In this document: positions 50,649-59,822 of the stretch, one piece after another
How positions within the stretch are numbered: the stretch's first letter is position 1
How the letters are laid out: each line of letters begins with the position of its first letter
Assembly: GCA_902802585.1 (NCBI GenBank)
Contig: CADCMR010000007.1
Location: forward strand, 1 to 64,000
DNA length: 64,000 nucleotides
Source: an uncultured bacterium
Lineage (GTDB): Bacteria > Verrucomicrobiota > Lentisphaeria > Victivallales > UBA1829
Direction: 5' to 3'
Made by a program: the position numbers and the translations under genes
The notes under the pieces: model-generated
Seen by the model: the letters and a program-made list of their open reading frames with translations, nothing else
The model's database searches: none
Told to the model about the DNA's origin: nothing

Positions 50649-52853
50649 ATGATGAATACGATTCTGCCGATCCTGCAATTCGCCGCCGGAGCACGTGTCT
50701 CCGACCTCTTCCTCTCCGCCGGAAAAAAGCCCAATGCGCGCATCCGGGGCGTCGTCGCGCCTATGGGGACGTTCGGTCCGGTCTCCGCGGAGTCCATGGA
50801 CGCTTTCCGCCGGACGGTCATCGGTGAACAGGGCGAAGCGGCATACGCGGAATCCGGAACATTCGACGCGTCGTGGCGGCTTCCGGACGGCAGCCGCATC
50901 CGCGTGAACTTCTTCCGCGCCATCGGCGGTCCTTCGGCGGCGGTGCGTCCGATCCTGAACGGCGACGACATCATGACGGCGGATCTGAACCTGCCGACGC
51001 TGCTGGACACGCTCGCGGAGGCTCCGCGCGGACTGATCCTGGTGGCGGGCACCACGGGCTGCGGCAAGTCCACCACGCTCGCCGCCATGATCAACCATAT
51101 CAACCGGACCATGCCCAAGCACATCCTCACGCTGGAGGACCCGATCGAATTCGTCTACTCCGACCGGCAGTCCGTGGTCTCCCAGCGGGAGATCAACACG
51201 CACCGCGAAGGCGGGTTTTCCTCCGCGCTCCGCAGCGCGCTCCGCGAAAACCCGGACGTGATCGTGATCGGCGAAATGCGCGACCCGGAGACGATCGCGG
51301 TCGCCATCAACGCCGCGCTCACCGGACATCTCGTCATCAGCACGGTCCACACGTCCGGCTCGGTGCAGGCGGTCGAACGCATCGTCAACATGTTCCCGGA
51401 GGACGGGCGCGAACAGACCGCCGCCGACCTCGGGGCGGCGCTGAACGGCATCGTCTCGCAGCGCCTGATTCCGTCCTCGGGCGGCGGCATGGTCCCGGCG
51501 GTCGAGATCCTGCTCGGCACGGCGCTTGTCCGCAAGCTCGTCGCCGGGCGTGACTACAGGTCGCTGGACGACGCCCTCCGCAGCAACATCGAACAGGGCA
51601 TGATCCCGTTCAACCGCTCCATCTTCCGCCTGTACCAGACCGGAAAGGTCGCGCTGGATGACGCCCGGCTCGCGGCGGACAACCGCGACGAATTCGACCT
51701 GCTCGTGCGCGGCATGGAAAGCGGCGTGGACGCGTTCCGCAGCTACTACGGCACGAAGCTCGAGGGAGCGACCGACGACACCGTGGTCGACATGCGGACC
51801 CTCTTCCTCGCTTCGCTTCAGGTGAAGGCGAGTGACCTCATCCTGTCCACAGGCGTGCGCCCAACGCTCCGCATCAACGGCGAGCTGCGCGAGCTGAACA
51901 TGCCGGTTCTGGACAACGACGACGTCCGGCGTCTGCTCTTCAGCGTGATCAACCAGCGGCAGCGCGTCGAGCTGGAGGAGAACCGCGAACTCGATTTCGC
52001 GCTGTCCGTCGACTTCGGCAAAGAATTGAACATCCCGAACTCGCGTTTCCGCGTCAACGCGTTCTTCCAGCGCGGCACGCTCGGCATGGTCGCGCGCGTC
52101 GTGAACGTCAGGATCCCGACGCCCGCCCAGCTCGGACTGCCGGACGTCGTGTCCGGGCTCTGCGAAAAACGCCAGGGGCTCATCCTCATGACCGGTCCGA
52201 CCGGCAGCGGCAAGTCCACCACGCTCGCCTCGCTCCTCGACGTCATCAACCGCACGCGCAACGCCCACATCATCACGATCGAGGACCCGATTGAGTACGT
52301 GCACCGGAACATCAATTCGATCATCGAGCAGCGCGAACTGCATGCCGACACGCACAGTTTCGCCGCCGCCCTCAAATACGCCCTCCGCGAAGCCCCGGAC
52401 GTCATCATGGTCGGCGAAATGCGCGACACCGAGACCATCTCCGCCGCGCTCACCGCCGCCGAGACCGGACACCTCGTCTTCGCCACCATCCACACGAACA
52501 GCGCGCCGCAGACAGTCGACCGCATCGTCGATTCGTTCCCGATGTACCAGCAGAACCAGATCCGGCTTCAGCTCGCGAGCACGCTGCTTGCCGTGATCTC
52601 GCAGCGCCTCATCCCGAGCATCGACGGCTCCAGCCGCATCGCCGCGTTCGAGATCATGATCGGCACGCCGCCAGTGCAGGCGCTCATCCGCGAGGGCAAG
52701 ACGCACCAGCTGCAGACTGTGATCGAGACCAGCCTGAAGGACGGTATGTGTACGCTCGCGCGTTCCATGGAGGACCTCTGCGCCGACGGCCTGATCTCGC
52801 AGGACGAGGTGAAACGGTTCGCTGCCGACTACAAGCAAATCAACGCGCACTGA
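50649..52853 (+). CDS. Tandem (double) PilT/PilU-type twitching ATPase
   Basis: 734 residues from ATG 50649 (a second ATG 3 bases later is equally possible). Two full secretion-ATPase modules in one chain. Module 1 (about 1-375) has VSDLFLSAGKKPNARIRG, Walker A GTTGCGKSTT at residue about 134 and the His-box TGHLVISTVHTSG. Module 2 (about 380-734) has ASDLILSTGVRPTLRINGEL, Walker A GPTGSGKSTT at about 516, Asp box EDPIEYVH and TGHLVFATIHTNS. Each module is PilT-sized (~350). PilT retracts type IV pili and acts as a hexamer; a duplicated chain would form three double subunits. The C-terminal part of module 2 (TSLKDGMCTL) resembles PilT. Not near other pilus genes, except pseudopilins 37 kb away. 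Confidence 0.92.
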   Translation: MMNTILPILQFAAGARVSDLFLSAGKKPNARIRGVVAPMGTFGPVSAESMDAFRRTVIGEQGEAAYAESGTFDASWRLPDGSRIRVNFFRAIGGPSAAVRPILNGDDIMTADLNLPTLLDTLAEAPRGLILVAGTTGCGKSTTLAAMINHINRTMPKHILTLEDPIEFVYSDRQSVVSQREINTHREGGFSSALRSALRENPDVIVIGEMRDPETIAVAINAALTGHLVISTVHTSGSVQAVERIVNMFPEDGREQTAADLGAALNGIVSQRLIPSSGGGMVPAVEILLGTALVRKLVAGRDYRSLDDALRSNIEQGMIPFNRSIFRLYQTGKVALDDARLAADNRDEFDLLVRGMESGVDAFRSYYGTKLEGATDDTVVDMRTLFLASLQVKASDLILSTGVRPTLRINGELRELNMPVLDNDDVRRLLFSVINQRQRVELEENRELDFALSVDFGKELNIPNSRFRVNAFFQRGTLGMVARVVNVRIPTPAQLGLPDVVSGLCEKRQGLILMTGPTGSGKSTTLASLLDVINRTRNAHIITIEDPIEYVHRNINSIIEQRELHADTHSFAAALKYALREAPDVIMVGEMRDTETISAALTAAETGHLVFATIHTNSAPQTVDRIVDSFPMYQQNQIRLQLASTLLAVISQRLIPSIDGSSRIAAFEIMIGTPPVQALIREGKTHQLQTVIETSLKDGMCTLARSMEDLCADGLISQDEVKRFAADYKQINAH

Positions 52854-52913
52854 AGCGGTTGAGCTTTTCCGGGCGGGAAAGAGGAAGGTTTCTGTTCAAA
52901 CCCGGATGATTGC

Positions 52914-54959
52914 CTACTGCGCCAGGATGGCGATGTTCTGCCAGGAGGCGAGAGTCTTGTTTTCGATCTGCCAGTAGCCCGCGAGGTTAGTGGCGTTGTT
53001 GCACCACGCGATGTCGTCTGTGCCGTCGCCGTTGAAATCGCCGACGCCCGAGAGCGTCCACTCCGCGGTGTTCACGGCGCTGAGGATCGACCACGAGCTG
53101 AGATAACCGTCGTTCACGCCCCAGATGCCGACCACGCCCTCGGCGTTGATCATGGCGACGTCGTTGACCGCATCGCCGTCGAAATCGCCCGCGCAGAGGA
53201 AATTCCATTCGTCCGGGTTCGCCACGCTGACCATGCGCCAGTCGACCGGATCATCCACGATCCAGGTGCAATAGGCGTTGTAGGTGAGGTCGCCCGCGCC
53301 GGTGAAGCTGTTGCGCCACAGCATGTCGCACTTGCCGTCGCCGTTGAAGTCGCCGGTCGCAACCATCTCCCATTCGGGCGAGTACCCGTTAATGAGCGTC
53401 CATGTGACGCCGCTTTCCCAGTAGCCGAGCAGACCGACCGTGTCGGACGCGCCGGTCGGATTCGCGACGAGCACATCGTCGGAGCCGTTTCCGTTGAAGT
53501 CGCCCGCGCCGAGGATTTGCCAGCCAGCGCCCTTTTTATTCAGGACCTGCGGGATGAACGTGCTGTCCTCCTGCGTCATTTCGCCGACCACATAGCCCTC
53601 CGCGTCCATGCGGAGGAAATCGTCGCGTCCGTCCGTGTTGAAGTCGCCCGAAGCGAGGACGTTCCAGCCGTTTTCGAGCGAAAGTCCGGCGCCCCAGGTC
53701 GTGCCGTCGGCGTAGATCGTGACCGTGCCGTCCGCCTGTTTCGCGAGCATTGCCTGATCGCCGCCCGCGAAGCATCCGGTCAAGTATGGCGGGACGACGA
53801 CGGGTTCCGGGATCGCGCCGATCGAGAGGGACAGGACGTCGCCGTTCAGCTTCAGCGTGTACAGGTCGTCTCCTATTTCGGCGGGAGCGTCAATCGTGAG
53901 CGTGCCGAGCGATTCTCCGAGTTCGTCGACGACCGAAACGGTCCAGGTAAAATCCGAGACGCCCCCGGCAAGCGCATAGTCGCCGTGTTCCTGCGAACCG
54001 GAGACCGTAAGCGTGCAGGCGGGCGAGCCGTGCATGAGGGAAAGATCGTTGATGATGGCGTCCGCACCGGGCGCAAGCTGGGAAATGTCGAAGTCGAGGA
54101 TGGCGCTGCCGTAGACGTTCACGGATGCGCCCCCGGCGAAGCTCATTTGTCCGGTCAGTTTTCCGCCTGCGGAAACGACGAGCCAGCCGCCGGAGTTGAC
54201 CTCGACGCCGGATACCATGCCGCCGGACTGGACCGTACCCCAGCCGTTGACCTCGACGCCGGACGCCGTGCCGCCGGAGGAGATCGTAAAGAAGCCGTCG
54301 GAATCGACCGTGACGCCGCTCGCGGAACCTCCGGACAGAACGGCGTTCCCGCCCGTAAGGACATTGACATTCCGCGCAAGTCCGCTAGAAACCAGAAACC
54401 TCCCGCCGTCCGAGACGGTGACGCCCGAGGCGGAACCGCCCACGTAAACTGTCGCGGTGCCGTTCAGATTGACTTTTTCGGCAATTCCGCCGGAGGAAAC
54501 GGCGAGACGGCCGGTCTCCGCAAGCGTGAGGAAGACGCCGGATCCGCCGGACAGGAGTTCGACGGAGCCGCCGGACACGGCGTTTGCGATGTACGCCACG
54601 CCGCCGGACGAGACGGTGACGGTCCCGCCACTGTTCGCGATGAGGGACGTCCTGCCGGACGGCCCTACGGTCATGGATCCGCCGCTCTGGATGCTGATCA
54701 CGTTGGCGCTGCCGCCGGACGAGACGAGGATGCGACCGCTGCCGTGGACGGTTGTGCTGTTCGCCACGCCGCCGGGGATGTCCAGGAACCCGGCTCCGTC
54801 GACCTGCGTCACCAGCATTTTGCCGCCGGAGAAGACGGTCGCGGAACCGCCGGAAAGGACGGATGTGTCGCTCGCCGTGCCGAACACTTCCATGCCGGTG
54901 CCGGAGCTTACGGCAAGGCCGGAGCTTGTAACGCCGCTGGAGATGATGACGGTTGCCAT
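52914..54959 (-). CDS. AIDA-type repeat and VCBS/FG-GAP repeat surface protein
   Basis: 681 residues. The N-terminal ~320 residues are Ser/Gly-rich 15-20-residue repeats of AIDA-passenger type (SSGGxASGVxVxSGG), which fold as a beta-helix. The middle (about 320-430) has a Pro-linked domain. The C-terminal ~230 residues contain five GDFNxDGxxD repeats (GDFNTDGRDDFL, GDFNGNGSDDVL, GDFNGDGKCDML, GDFDGDAVNDVA, GDFNGDGTDDIA), calcium-binding-type FG-GAP/VCBS blades. No signal peptide and no beta-barrel or autotransporter domain is visible, so export, if any, must use another route. It follows rsmB by 42 nt with an AAAGG ribosome site. Function unknown. Confidence 0.85.
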   Translation of the reverse strand: MATVIISSGVTSSGLAVSSGTGMEVFGTASDTSVLSGGSATVFSGGKMLVTQVDGAGFLDIPGGVANSTTVHGSGRILVSSGGSANVISIQSGGSMTVGPSGRTSLIANSGGTVTVSSGGVAYIANAVSGGSVELLSGGSGVFLTLAETGRLAVSSGGIAEKVNLNGTATVYVGGSASGVTVSDGGRFLVSSGLARNVNVLTGGNAVLSGGSASGVTVDSDGFFTISSGGTASGVEVNGWGTVQSGGMVSGVEVNSGGWLVVSAGGKLTGQMSFAGGASVNVYGSAILDFDISQLAPGADAIINDLSLMHGSPACTLTVSGSQEHGDYALAGGVSDFTWTVSVVDELGESLGTLTIDAPAEIGDDLYTLKLNGDVLSLSIGAIPEPVVVPPYLTGCFAGGDQAMLAKQADGTVTIYADGTTWGAGLSLENGWNVLASGDFNTDGRDDFLRMDAEGYVVGEMTQEDSTFIPQVLNKKGAGWQILGAGDFNGNGSDDVLVANPTGASDTVGLLGYWESGVTWTLINGYSPEWEMVATGDFNGDGKCDMLWRNSFTGAGDLTYNAYCTWIVDDPVDWRMVSVANPDEWNFLCAGDFDGDAVNDVAMINAEGVVGIWGVNDGYLSSWSILSAVNTAEWTLSGVGDFNGDGTDDIAWCNNATNLAGYWQIENKTLASWQNIAILAQ

Positions 54960-55001
54960 GGACGGGACCTTTCTTTGTTTTCGGGTGGCTGCGGACGATG
55001 C

Positions 55002-56249
55002 TCAGCCGAGCTTCAGGACGGCGGAGAAAGCTCCGTCGTGCGTGCCGGTTGGGAGGAGCGTCTGTTCGCGGACGAGCTTGAGATCGGGATATTCGGAAAG
55101 CAGCAGCTGGACGCGCCCGAGGTTTTCCTCGAATTCGAGGCTGCATGTGGAATAAAGGAGCGTGCCGCCTGGCTTGAGCATGGAGACCGCGCTTTTCAAG
55201 ATGGCGTGCTGGAGCACGGCGAGTTCGGAAAGGCGTGTTTTCGAGAAACGCCACGGGACATCGGGTCGACGGCGGATGACGCCGGTATTCGAGCAGGGGA
55301 CGTCGGCGAGGATGAAGTCGAAGGACTGCGGCGGGAACGGGAGTTCGCGGGCGTCGGCGGCGACGGTCTTTGCCCTGACGCCGGCGCGGCGCAGGTTGAC
55401 GTTCAGCGTGGAGACGCGTTTCCGGGAACGGTCGGCGGCGGTGATCTTCGCGCCGGGCGCGGCAAGTTCGGAAAGCATGATGGTCTTGCCGCCGGGCGCG
55501 GCGCAGAGGTCGAGGATCGTCCCGGACGGCTTGGATTCCAGCAGGCAGAGTCCCATGGACGTGGCGGGATCCTGCACATAAAGCGAGCCGTCCTGCAGCA
55601 GAGGGTTGTCGAAAAGTCCGGCGGTATTGTTCAGCGTGAAGAACCGGAAGTCACCCGTGTCGAAGTCGGGGTCGAAGGGCTCGGGACCGCAGTCCGCCAG
55701 CAGGGATGCGTCCGCGCCGGGACGGAGCCGCACAGAAATGGGTGGATTGGACGCGAACTGGCCGAGGATGGCGGCCGCGCGTTCCGGTCCGTAGGCGGCG
55801 GTCCAGCGTTCCCGGAGGAGCGGCGGACAGTCCGCGGGGATATGCGTGCGGTCGATGGAGTCGTCGCGAACGTATGCGCGGAGGATGGCGTTCACGAACG
55901 AGCCGCCGCCGGGACCGCGGAGCCGCTTGGCGGTATCAACCGCGATATTGACCGCGGATTGCCAGGGAAGCCCGGTCTGGAAGAAGACCTGCGCGGCGGC
56001 GAGGGAAACCAGAAGGCGCATCTGCTGGTTGACCTTGCCTTTCCTGGCGTGCTTGATGAGCAGGGAATCCAGGAAGTACTTGTGGCGGAAATATTCGAAC
56101 AGGAGCGAGGCGACGGCGGCTTTCGCGGGGAAATCCCCGGCGCGGAGGTCATCCAGGCAGTCGTCAAGGGAGACGCCGTCGTTTTCCCAGGCGGTCAGGG
56201 CGGAGAGCGCGTGTTCCAGGATGCCCTCGGAAATGCGGGATGTCTTCAA
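55002..56249 (-). CDS. rsmB: 16S rRNA m5C967 methyltransferase RsmB-like
   Basis: 415 residues. The N-terminal NusB-like domain (GVSLDDCLDDLRAGDF ... FVNAILRAYVRDD) is followed by a Rossmann methyltransferase: ILDLCAAPGGKTIMLSELAA, the first Cys-loop in ADVPCSNTGVIRRRPDVPW, and the catalytic Cys in YSTCSLEFEENLGRV. E. coli RsmB modifies C967. The pair of Cys (PC and TC) fits RsmB/NOL1 enzymes. It has its own promoter at 56301-56329 and is followed by the AIDA/VCBS gene. Confidence 0.93.
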   Translation of the reverse strand: MKTSRISEGILEHALSALTAWENDGVSLDDCLDDLRAGDFPAKAAVASLLFEYFRHKYFLDSLLIKHARKGKVNQQMRLLVSLAAAQVFFQTGLPWQSAVNIAVDTAKRLRGPGGGSFVNAILRAYVRDDSIDRTHIPADCPPLLRERWTAAYGPERAAAILGQFASNPPISVRLRPGADASLLADCGPEPFDPDFDTGDFRFFTLNNTAGLFDNPLLQDGSLYVQDPATSMGLCLLESKPSGTILDLCAAPGGKTIMLSELAAPGAKITAADRSRKRVSTLNVNLRRAGVRAKTVAADARELPFPPQSFDFILADVPCSNTGVIRRRPDVPWRFSKTRLSELAVLQHAILKSAVSMLKPGGTLLYSTCSLEFEENLGRVQLLLSEYPDLKLVREQTLLPTGTHDGAFSAVLKLG

Positions 56250-56300
56250 CGGAGTGCCTTTCTGTCTTCTGTGGAAAGTTCGGATAAATGACGCTCAATT

Positions 56301-56329
56301 AATATAGCATAGGGACGGCGGAAATGCAA
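56301..56329 (-). promoter_or_regulatory. Promoter of rsmB
   Basis: Minus-strand TTGCAT (56324-56329) and TATATT (56301-56306), spacer 17 bp, TGC before the -10; 45 bp upstream of the start codon's leader. Confidence 0.8.
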
Positions 56330-56408
56330 CCGCGCGGGGGAAAGATGTTGGCGCGGAATGGAAAGACTTCCGCCGACAGTCCGCGTCCGATGCCAGGAGG
56401 TCGGAATC

Positions 56409-58292
56409 TCAGAAATCGACCGGATCGTCGTCCGCGGGCGTCGTACGAGAGGGAACGCCAAACGGGGCGTCGATCGTTTCGGACTGGCCGGGGAGGATGT
56501 TTCCCGGTTTTTTCGCGGAGGCGGACTTGCCGGAAAGCAGACGGCGGAAGATCGGCTCAAGGTCGTCGGAAGGTTTGGAATCGCCTGACAGCGCGGTCTG
56601 CCAGACGGAGAGGCGAGCGCCGTACAGTTTCGCGAGCCAGGAACCTTCCGGCAGAACCTGGAAAGCGTTGCGGAGCGCTCCGAACTGCGTGAGGACGCGG
56701 TCCGGGATACGGCCGTTCTCAAGCGAATCCGGGGCGAGGTCATACAGGGAACGTACCAGGCGCCCCAGAAGCACGCGGACCTGTTGTTCCGCCGAGAAAT
56801 AGACGTCCGGCGGATTCTGGTCCGGACGGGAAAGGACGGCGAGGCAGTAGGCATCGGCGCGCGGCGGCTGCGTTCCGGCGAGCGACGCGGCGGACCGGAG
56901 ATGGTCGCCCATGTCGGCGGCTGAGACGACGGCGGACGGCGCGTCGTCCAGCATCTGGGAGACTGCGGAGACCCAGGCGGCGGCATAGCGCGCTTCAAGG
57001 GAATACCCCTGGTCGGAAAATGCAAGTTCGGCGTCGAGCACCGGGGAATCGTAGAAGGAATCGTCCAGGAAAGGGAAGGATTCCGCGGGCAGGTCGCCGT
57101 AGATGGCTTTCAGGGCGGGCGCGGCGTCCAGCAGGGCGCGCTGGTCCACGAAACGCGGCAGGAACACCAGGAGGCAGAGCCCGGACATCAGGAAAAGCAG
57201 GATCAGCAGCAGCGTGATGTGCGAGGTCCGGAAGGAATGCTTTTTCGACGGGTTGATACGCCCGGCGGGAATGCTGAATACTTTACGGGACTTCGTTCGC
57301 GGCGGGGGTTCGTTTTTCTCCTCGGAAACAGGCGGAGCGGGTCGCATGATGGCGCGGAGCGCGTCGTTGATGCGCGTCACGACCTGCTTATAGGATGGGC
57401 GCGCAGCCGGATCGCGGTCCATCATGTCGAGGATGACAGAGGACAGCGCGGGCGTGATGTCCGGGCGGACGAGGTCGGGCGGGACAGGATCGGACTTGGT
57501 CCGCATGTTGACGAGCTCCTGCACGTCGTCCGCGCGGAAGGGCGGTTCGCCCGTGAGCAGATGGTAGAAGGAGGCGCCGAGGCTGTAGACGTCGCCTTCG
57601 GGACCCTCCTCGCCGGTGAGGACCTTTTCGGGGCTGACGTACTGGGGGCTGAGCCACATTTTGGAGGGATCGAGATAGGCGGAGGCGGATTTGCCGGAAA
57701 CGACCTGGGAAAGCCCGAAGTCGGAAATCTTGGCGTTGGAATCGAGGTCGAGCAGGATGTTCGCGGGCTTGATGTCGTGGTGGACGATTCCGAGCTCGCG
57801 GGCTGCGCCCAGCCCCTCGCAGATGTCACGGATCCAGCGGCAGGTCTCCATGACCGGGAGACGGCCTCTTGCCCTGCTGAGACGGCTTTCGAGCGTGCCG
57901 CCGCCCATGTACTGCATGACGATGTACGTGGAGCCATCCCATTCCCCGCAGGAGTAGATGGGCACGACTGCCGGATGGTTGATCGTGGCGGCGATGCGCG
58001 CCTCGTGCAGGAAAAGACCCGGCGAAACGCCATGCGCGGCGAGATCGGGGTTAAAGACCTTGATGGCGACCTCGCGGTCAAGCGCGAGGTCAAGCGCGCG
58101 GTAGACGGCTGCCATGCCTCCTGCCCCCTCGGGCGATTCCAGCAGGTAGTTGTTGAACCACTTCGGGACAATCAGCTCGAAGGAGCACGAGGGGCAGTTG
58201 ACGCGGGAGAAGGGCGGCATCTCGGAGACGTCGAGCTTCTGTCCGCAGCCGGGACATGCGATCTTGATTTTGCGCGGGGGCTGGTCGGCCAT
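56409..58292 (-). CDS. Second zinc-ribbon membrane Ser/Thr protein kinase
   Basis: 627 residues. Four-Cys ribbon at C13, C16, C33, C36, then a Hanks kinase domain (about 45-320): GAGGMAAVY loop, Lys in VAIKVF, catalytic HHDIKPANILL (HHD in place of HRD), metal DFG as KISDFGLSQ, and YVSPEKV. One transmembrane helix (LLLILLFLMSGLCLLVFL, about 365-385) precedes ~240 extracytoplasmic residues without known domain. Same plan as the kinase at 6731 but clearly a paralogue. It is the last gene of the BrkB-TauE-HD-glgC block (24 nt after the BrkB gene). Confidence 0.9.
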   Translation of the reverse strand: MADQPPRKIKIACPGCGQKLDVSEMPPFSRVNCPSCSFELIVPKWFNNYLLESPEGAGGMAAVYRALDLALDREVAIKVFNPDLAAHGVSPGLFLHEARIAATINHPAVVPIYSCGEWDGSTYIVMQYMGGGTLESRLSRARGRLPVMETCRWIRDICEGLGAARELGIVHHDIKPANILLDLDSNAKISDFGLSQVVSGKSASAYLDPSKMWLSPQYVSPEKVLTGEEGPEGDVYSLGASFYHLLTGEPPFRADDVQELVNMRTKSDPVPPDLVRPDITPALSSVILDMMDRDPAARPSYKQVVTRINDALRAIMRPAPPVSEEKNEPPPRTKSRKVFSIPAGRINPSKKHSFRTSHITLLLILLFLMSGLCLLVFLPRFVDQRALLDAAPALKAIYGDLPAESFPFLDDSFYDSPVLDAELAFSDQGYSLEARYAAAWVSAVSQMLDDAPSAVVSAADMGDHLRSAASLAGTQPPRADAYCLAVLSRPDQNPPDVYFSAEQQVRVLLGRLVRSLYDLAPDSLENGRIPDRVLTQFGALRNAFQVLPEGSWLAKLYGARLSVWQTALSGDSKPSDDLEPIFRRLLSGKSASAKKPGNILPGQSETIDAPFGVPSRTTPADDDPVDF

Positions 58293-58316
58293 GGTCGGAC
58301 AAAACTCTCCTTTGGA

Positions 58317-59783
58317 TCAGGATTTCTTCGTTTCCGCTTCCGCGGCAGCGGCGCGTTCCGCCTCCAGTTTCGCTTCCGGCGTGAAGGTCACGAGCTGGAC
58401 GTTCGCGGGATCGTTTTTCGCCGAGGACCAGAGGGTGGCAAGGAGCTGTTCCGCCTCGGCGGCGTTCTCGGACTTGTAGCCGCTGTCGCCGATGTTGGAA
58501 AGGCGTTCCAGGATGGTTGTCGGAATGAAGTCTCCGAGCGGGACTTTGGTCATGAAGGCGTCGTCGCGGCTGCGGTCGAACGTGACCTCGATCACAAGCC
58601 CGGCGGTGATCAGGTCGTTCAGCACGGCGCGCGCGATGCGGATCGGGATCTCAAGTTTGCCGGAGATGTCCGTGATGGTCACGGCGCCGGTCCGGTTGTT
58701 GAACGCCTCGCCGAGAAGCTTCATGATGCGGAGGGCGCAGATGGAACGGTAGTGCATGCAGAGGGGCTGGTCGCCGGGGTAGTATTCGTAGTAGTTGACG
58801 TTTTGGACGGCGAACGAGAACTGCGCGCCGAGAAGGATCACGGTCCAGGTCGCCTGAAGCCAGAGGAGGAAGAACGGCAGCGCGGCAAAGCTTCCGTAAA
58901 CCTTGTTGTAGCTCGTCAGGATCGTCTGCAGGAACATGTAGATGTACTGTGTGGCAATGAGGAGCGTGCCGGTCAGGATGGCGCCCCAGAGCGCGGCTTT
59001 CGGCTTGACGCGGGTATTCGGGATGAAGAGGTAAAGAAAGAAGAACATGACCCAGGAAAGCACGACCGGGAAGACGTAGCGGATGGCGTCCAGCAGATAA
59101 CTCTTTCCGGGAAGCCACTGGACGCCCTCGATTCTGGCCATGCCGAAGGTGTTGAGGCCGAGGAGAAGGACCGCGAAGACGGGGCAGAGGAACAGCAGCG
59201 TGATGTAGTCGCTGAGCTTGCGGAGCAGGGGCCGCCCCTGCTTGATGCCCCAGATGTCATTGAACGAGCTTTCGATGTTGGCAAGCAGTTTCAGCGCCGT
59301 GAAGAACAGCATGGCAACGCCGATCCCCGTGATGATGCCGCCCGCCGCGACCTCGAGCGTGGTCTCCGCGAAGTCCAGGATCCATTTGGCGACATCTTCC
59401 TGCCCGACGAAGCTCTCGACGAGCTTTTTGCGGAGTATTTTCTCGAAGTTGAAGCCGCGCGCGATGCCGAGGAGAAGGGCGACGAGCGGGACGACCGACA
59501 TGAGCGTGAGGAACGTCAGCGAGGAGGCCCGCAGCCCGCATTTGTTCTTGATGAAGTTCTTGCCGGTCAGCAGGAGGACGCGTTCGATGGCAAGCGGGAT
59601 GACTTTGCTCTTCGGGAGGTCGGCCGTGCGGACGTTCCAGACCATCTGTTCGATCTGTTTCAGCGGGGCGGGATCTTTGTCCGGCTGTTCCGCTACGTTG
59701 ACCACGGACTTTGTGGCGGACGGATTGTCCGTGCGGACATCGGCGGCCGTTTGTTCGGGTTCTTTTTTCGAGGTGGGTTTCAT
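58317..59783 (-). CDS. YihY/BrkB family inner-membrane protein
   Basis: 488 residues. A long hydrophilic N-terminus (about 1-80) precedes six transmembrane helices with KNKCGLRASSLTFLTLMSVVPL (the BrkB-type first-helix pattern) and KVYGSFAALPFFLLWLQATW, then a C-terminal domain of about 170 residues predicted to be winged-helix-like (ISGKLEIPIRIARAVLNDLI) and charged coil. The family was once labelled RNase BN; function is unknown. It lies 40 nt after the TauE-type gene. Confidence 0.85.
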   Translation of the reverse strand: MKPTSKKEPEQTAADVRTDNPSATKSVVNVAEQPDKDPAPLKQIEQMVWNVRTADLPKSKVIPLAIERVLLLTGKNFIKNKCGLRASSLTFLTLMSVVPLVALLLGIARGFNFEKILRKKLVESFVGQEDVAKWILDFAETTLEVAAGGIITGIGVAMLFFTALKLLANIESSFNDIWGIKQGRPLLRKLSDYITLLFLCPVFAVLLLGLNTFGMARIEGVQWLPGKSYLLDAIRYVFPVVLSWVMFFFLYLFIPNTRVKPKAALWGAILTGTLLIATQYIYMFLQTILTSYNKVYGSFAALPFFLLWLQATWTVILLGAQFSFAVQNVNYYEYYPGDQPLCMHYRSICALRIMKLLGEAFNNRTGAVTITDISGKLEIPIRIARAVLNDLITAGLVIEVTFDRSRDDAFMTKVPLGDFIPTTILERLSNIGDSGYKSENAAEAEQLLATLWSSAKNDPANVQLVTFTPEAKLEAERAAAAEAETKKS

Positions 59784-59822
59784 GTTTGATCTCCGGATGT
59801 GAGGGGATGAAAAAAAACGAGT

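Noticed and set aside
50595..52850. A 751-residue open frame on the - strand
   Set aside because: Antisense to the tandem PilT gene, which has two Walker A motifs.
53000..54960. Repetitive GCCGCCGGA-type DNA, possible CRISPR array
   Set aside because: It codes for AIDA-type peptide repeats with irregular spacing and no identical direct repeats with unique spacers.
53517..56291. A 924-residue open frame on the + strand
   Set aside because: Spans two minus-strand genes (AIDA protein, rsmB), which is not possible for a real single gene of that composition.
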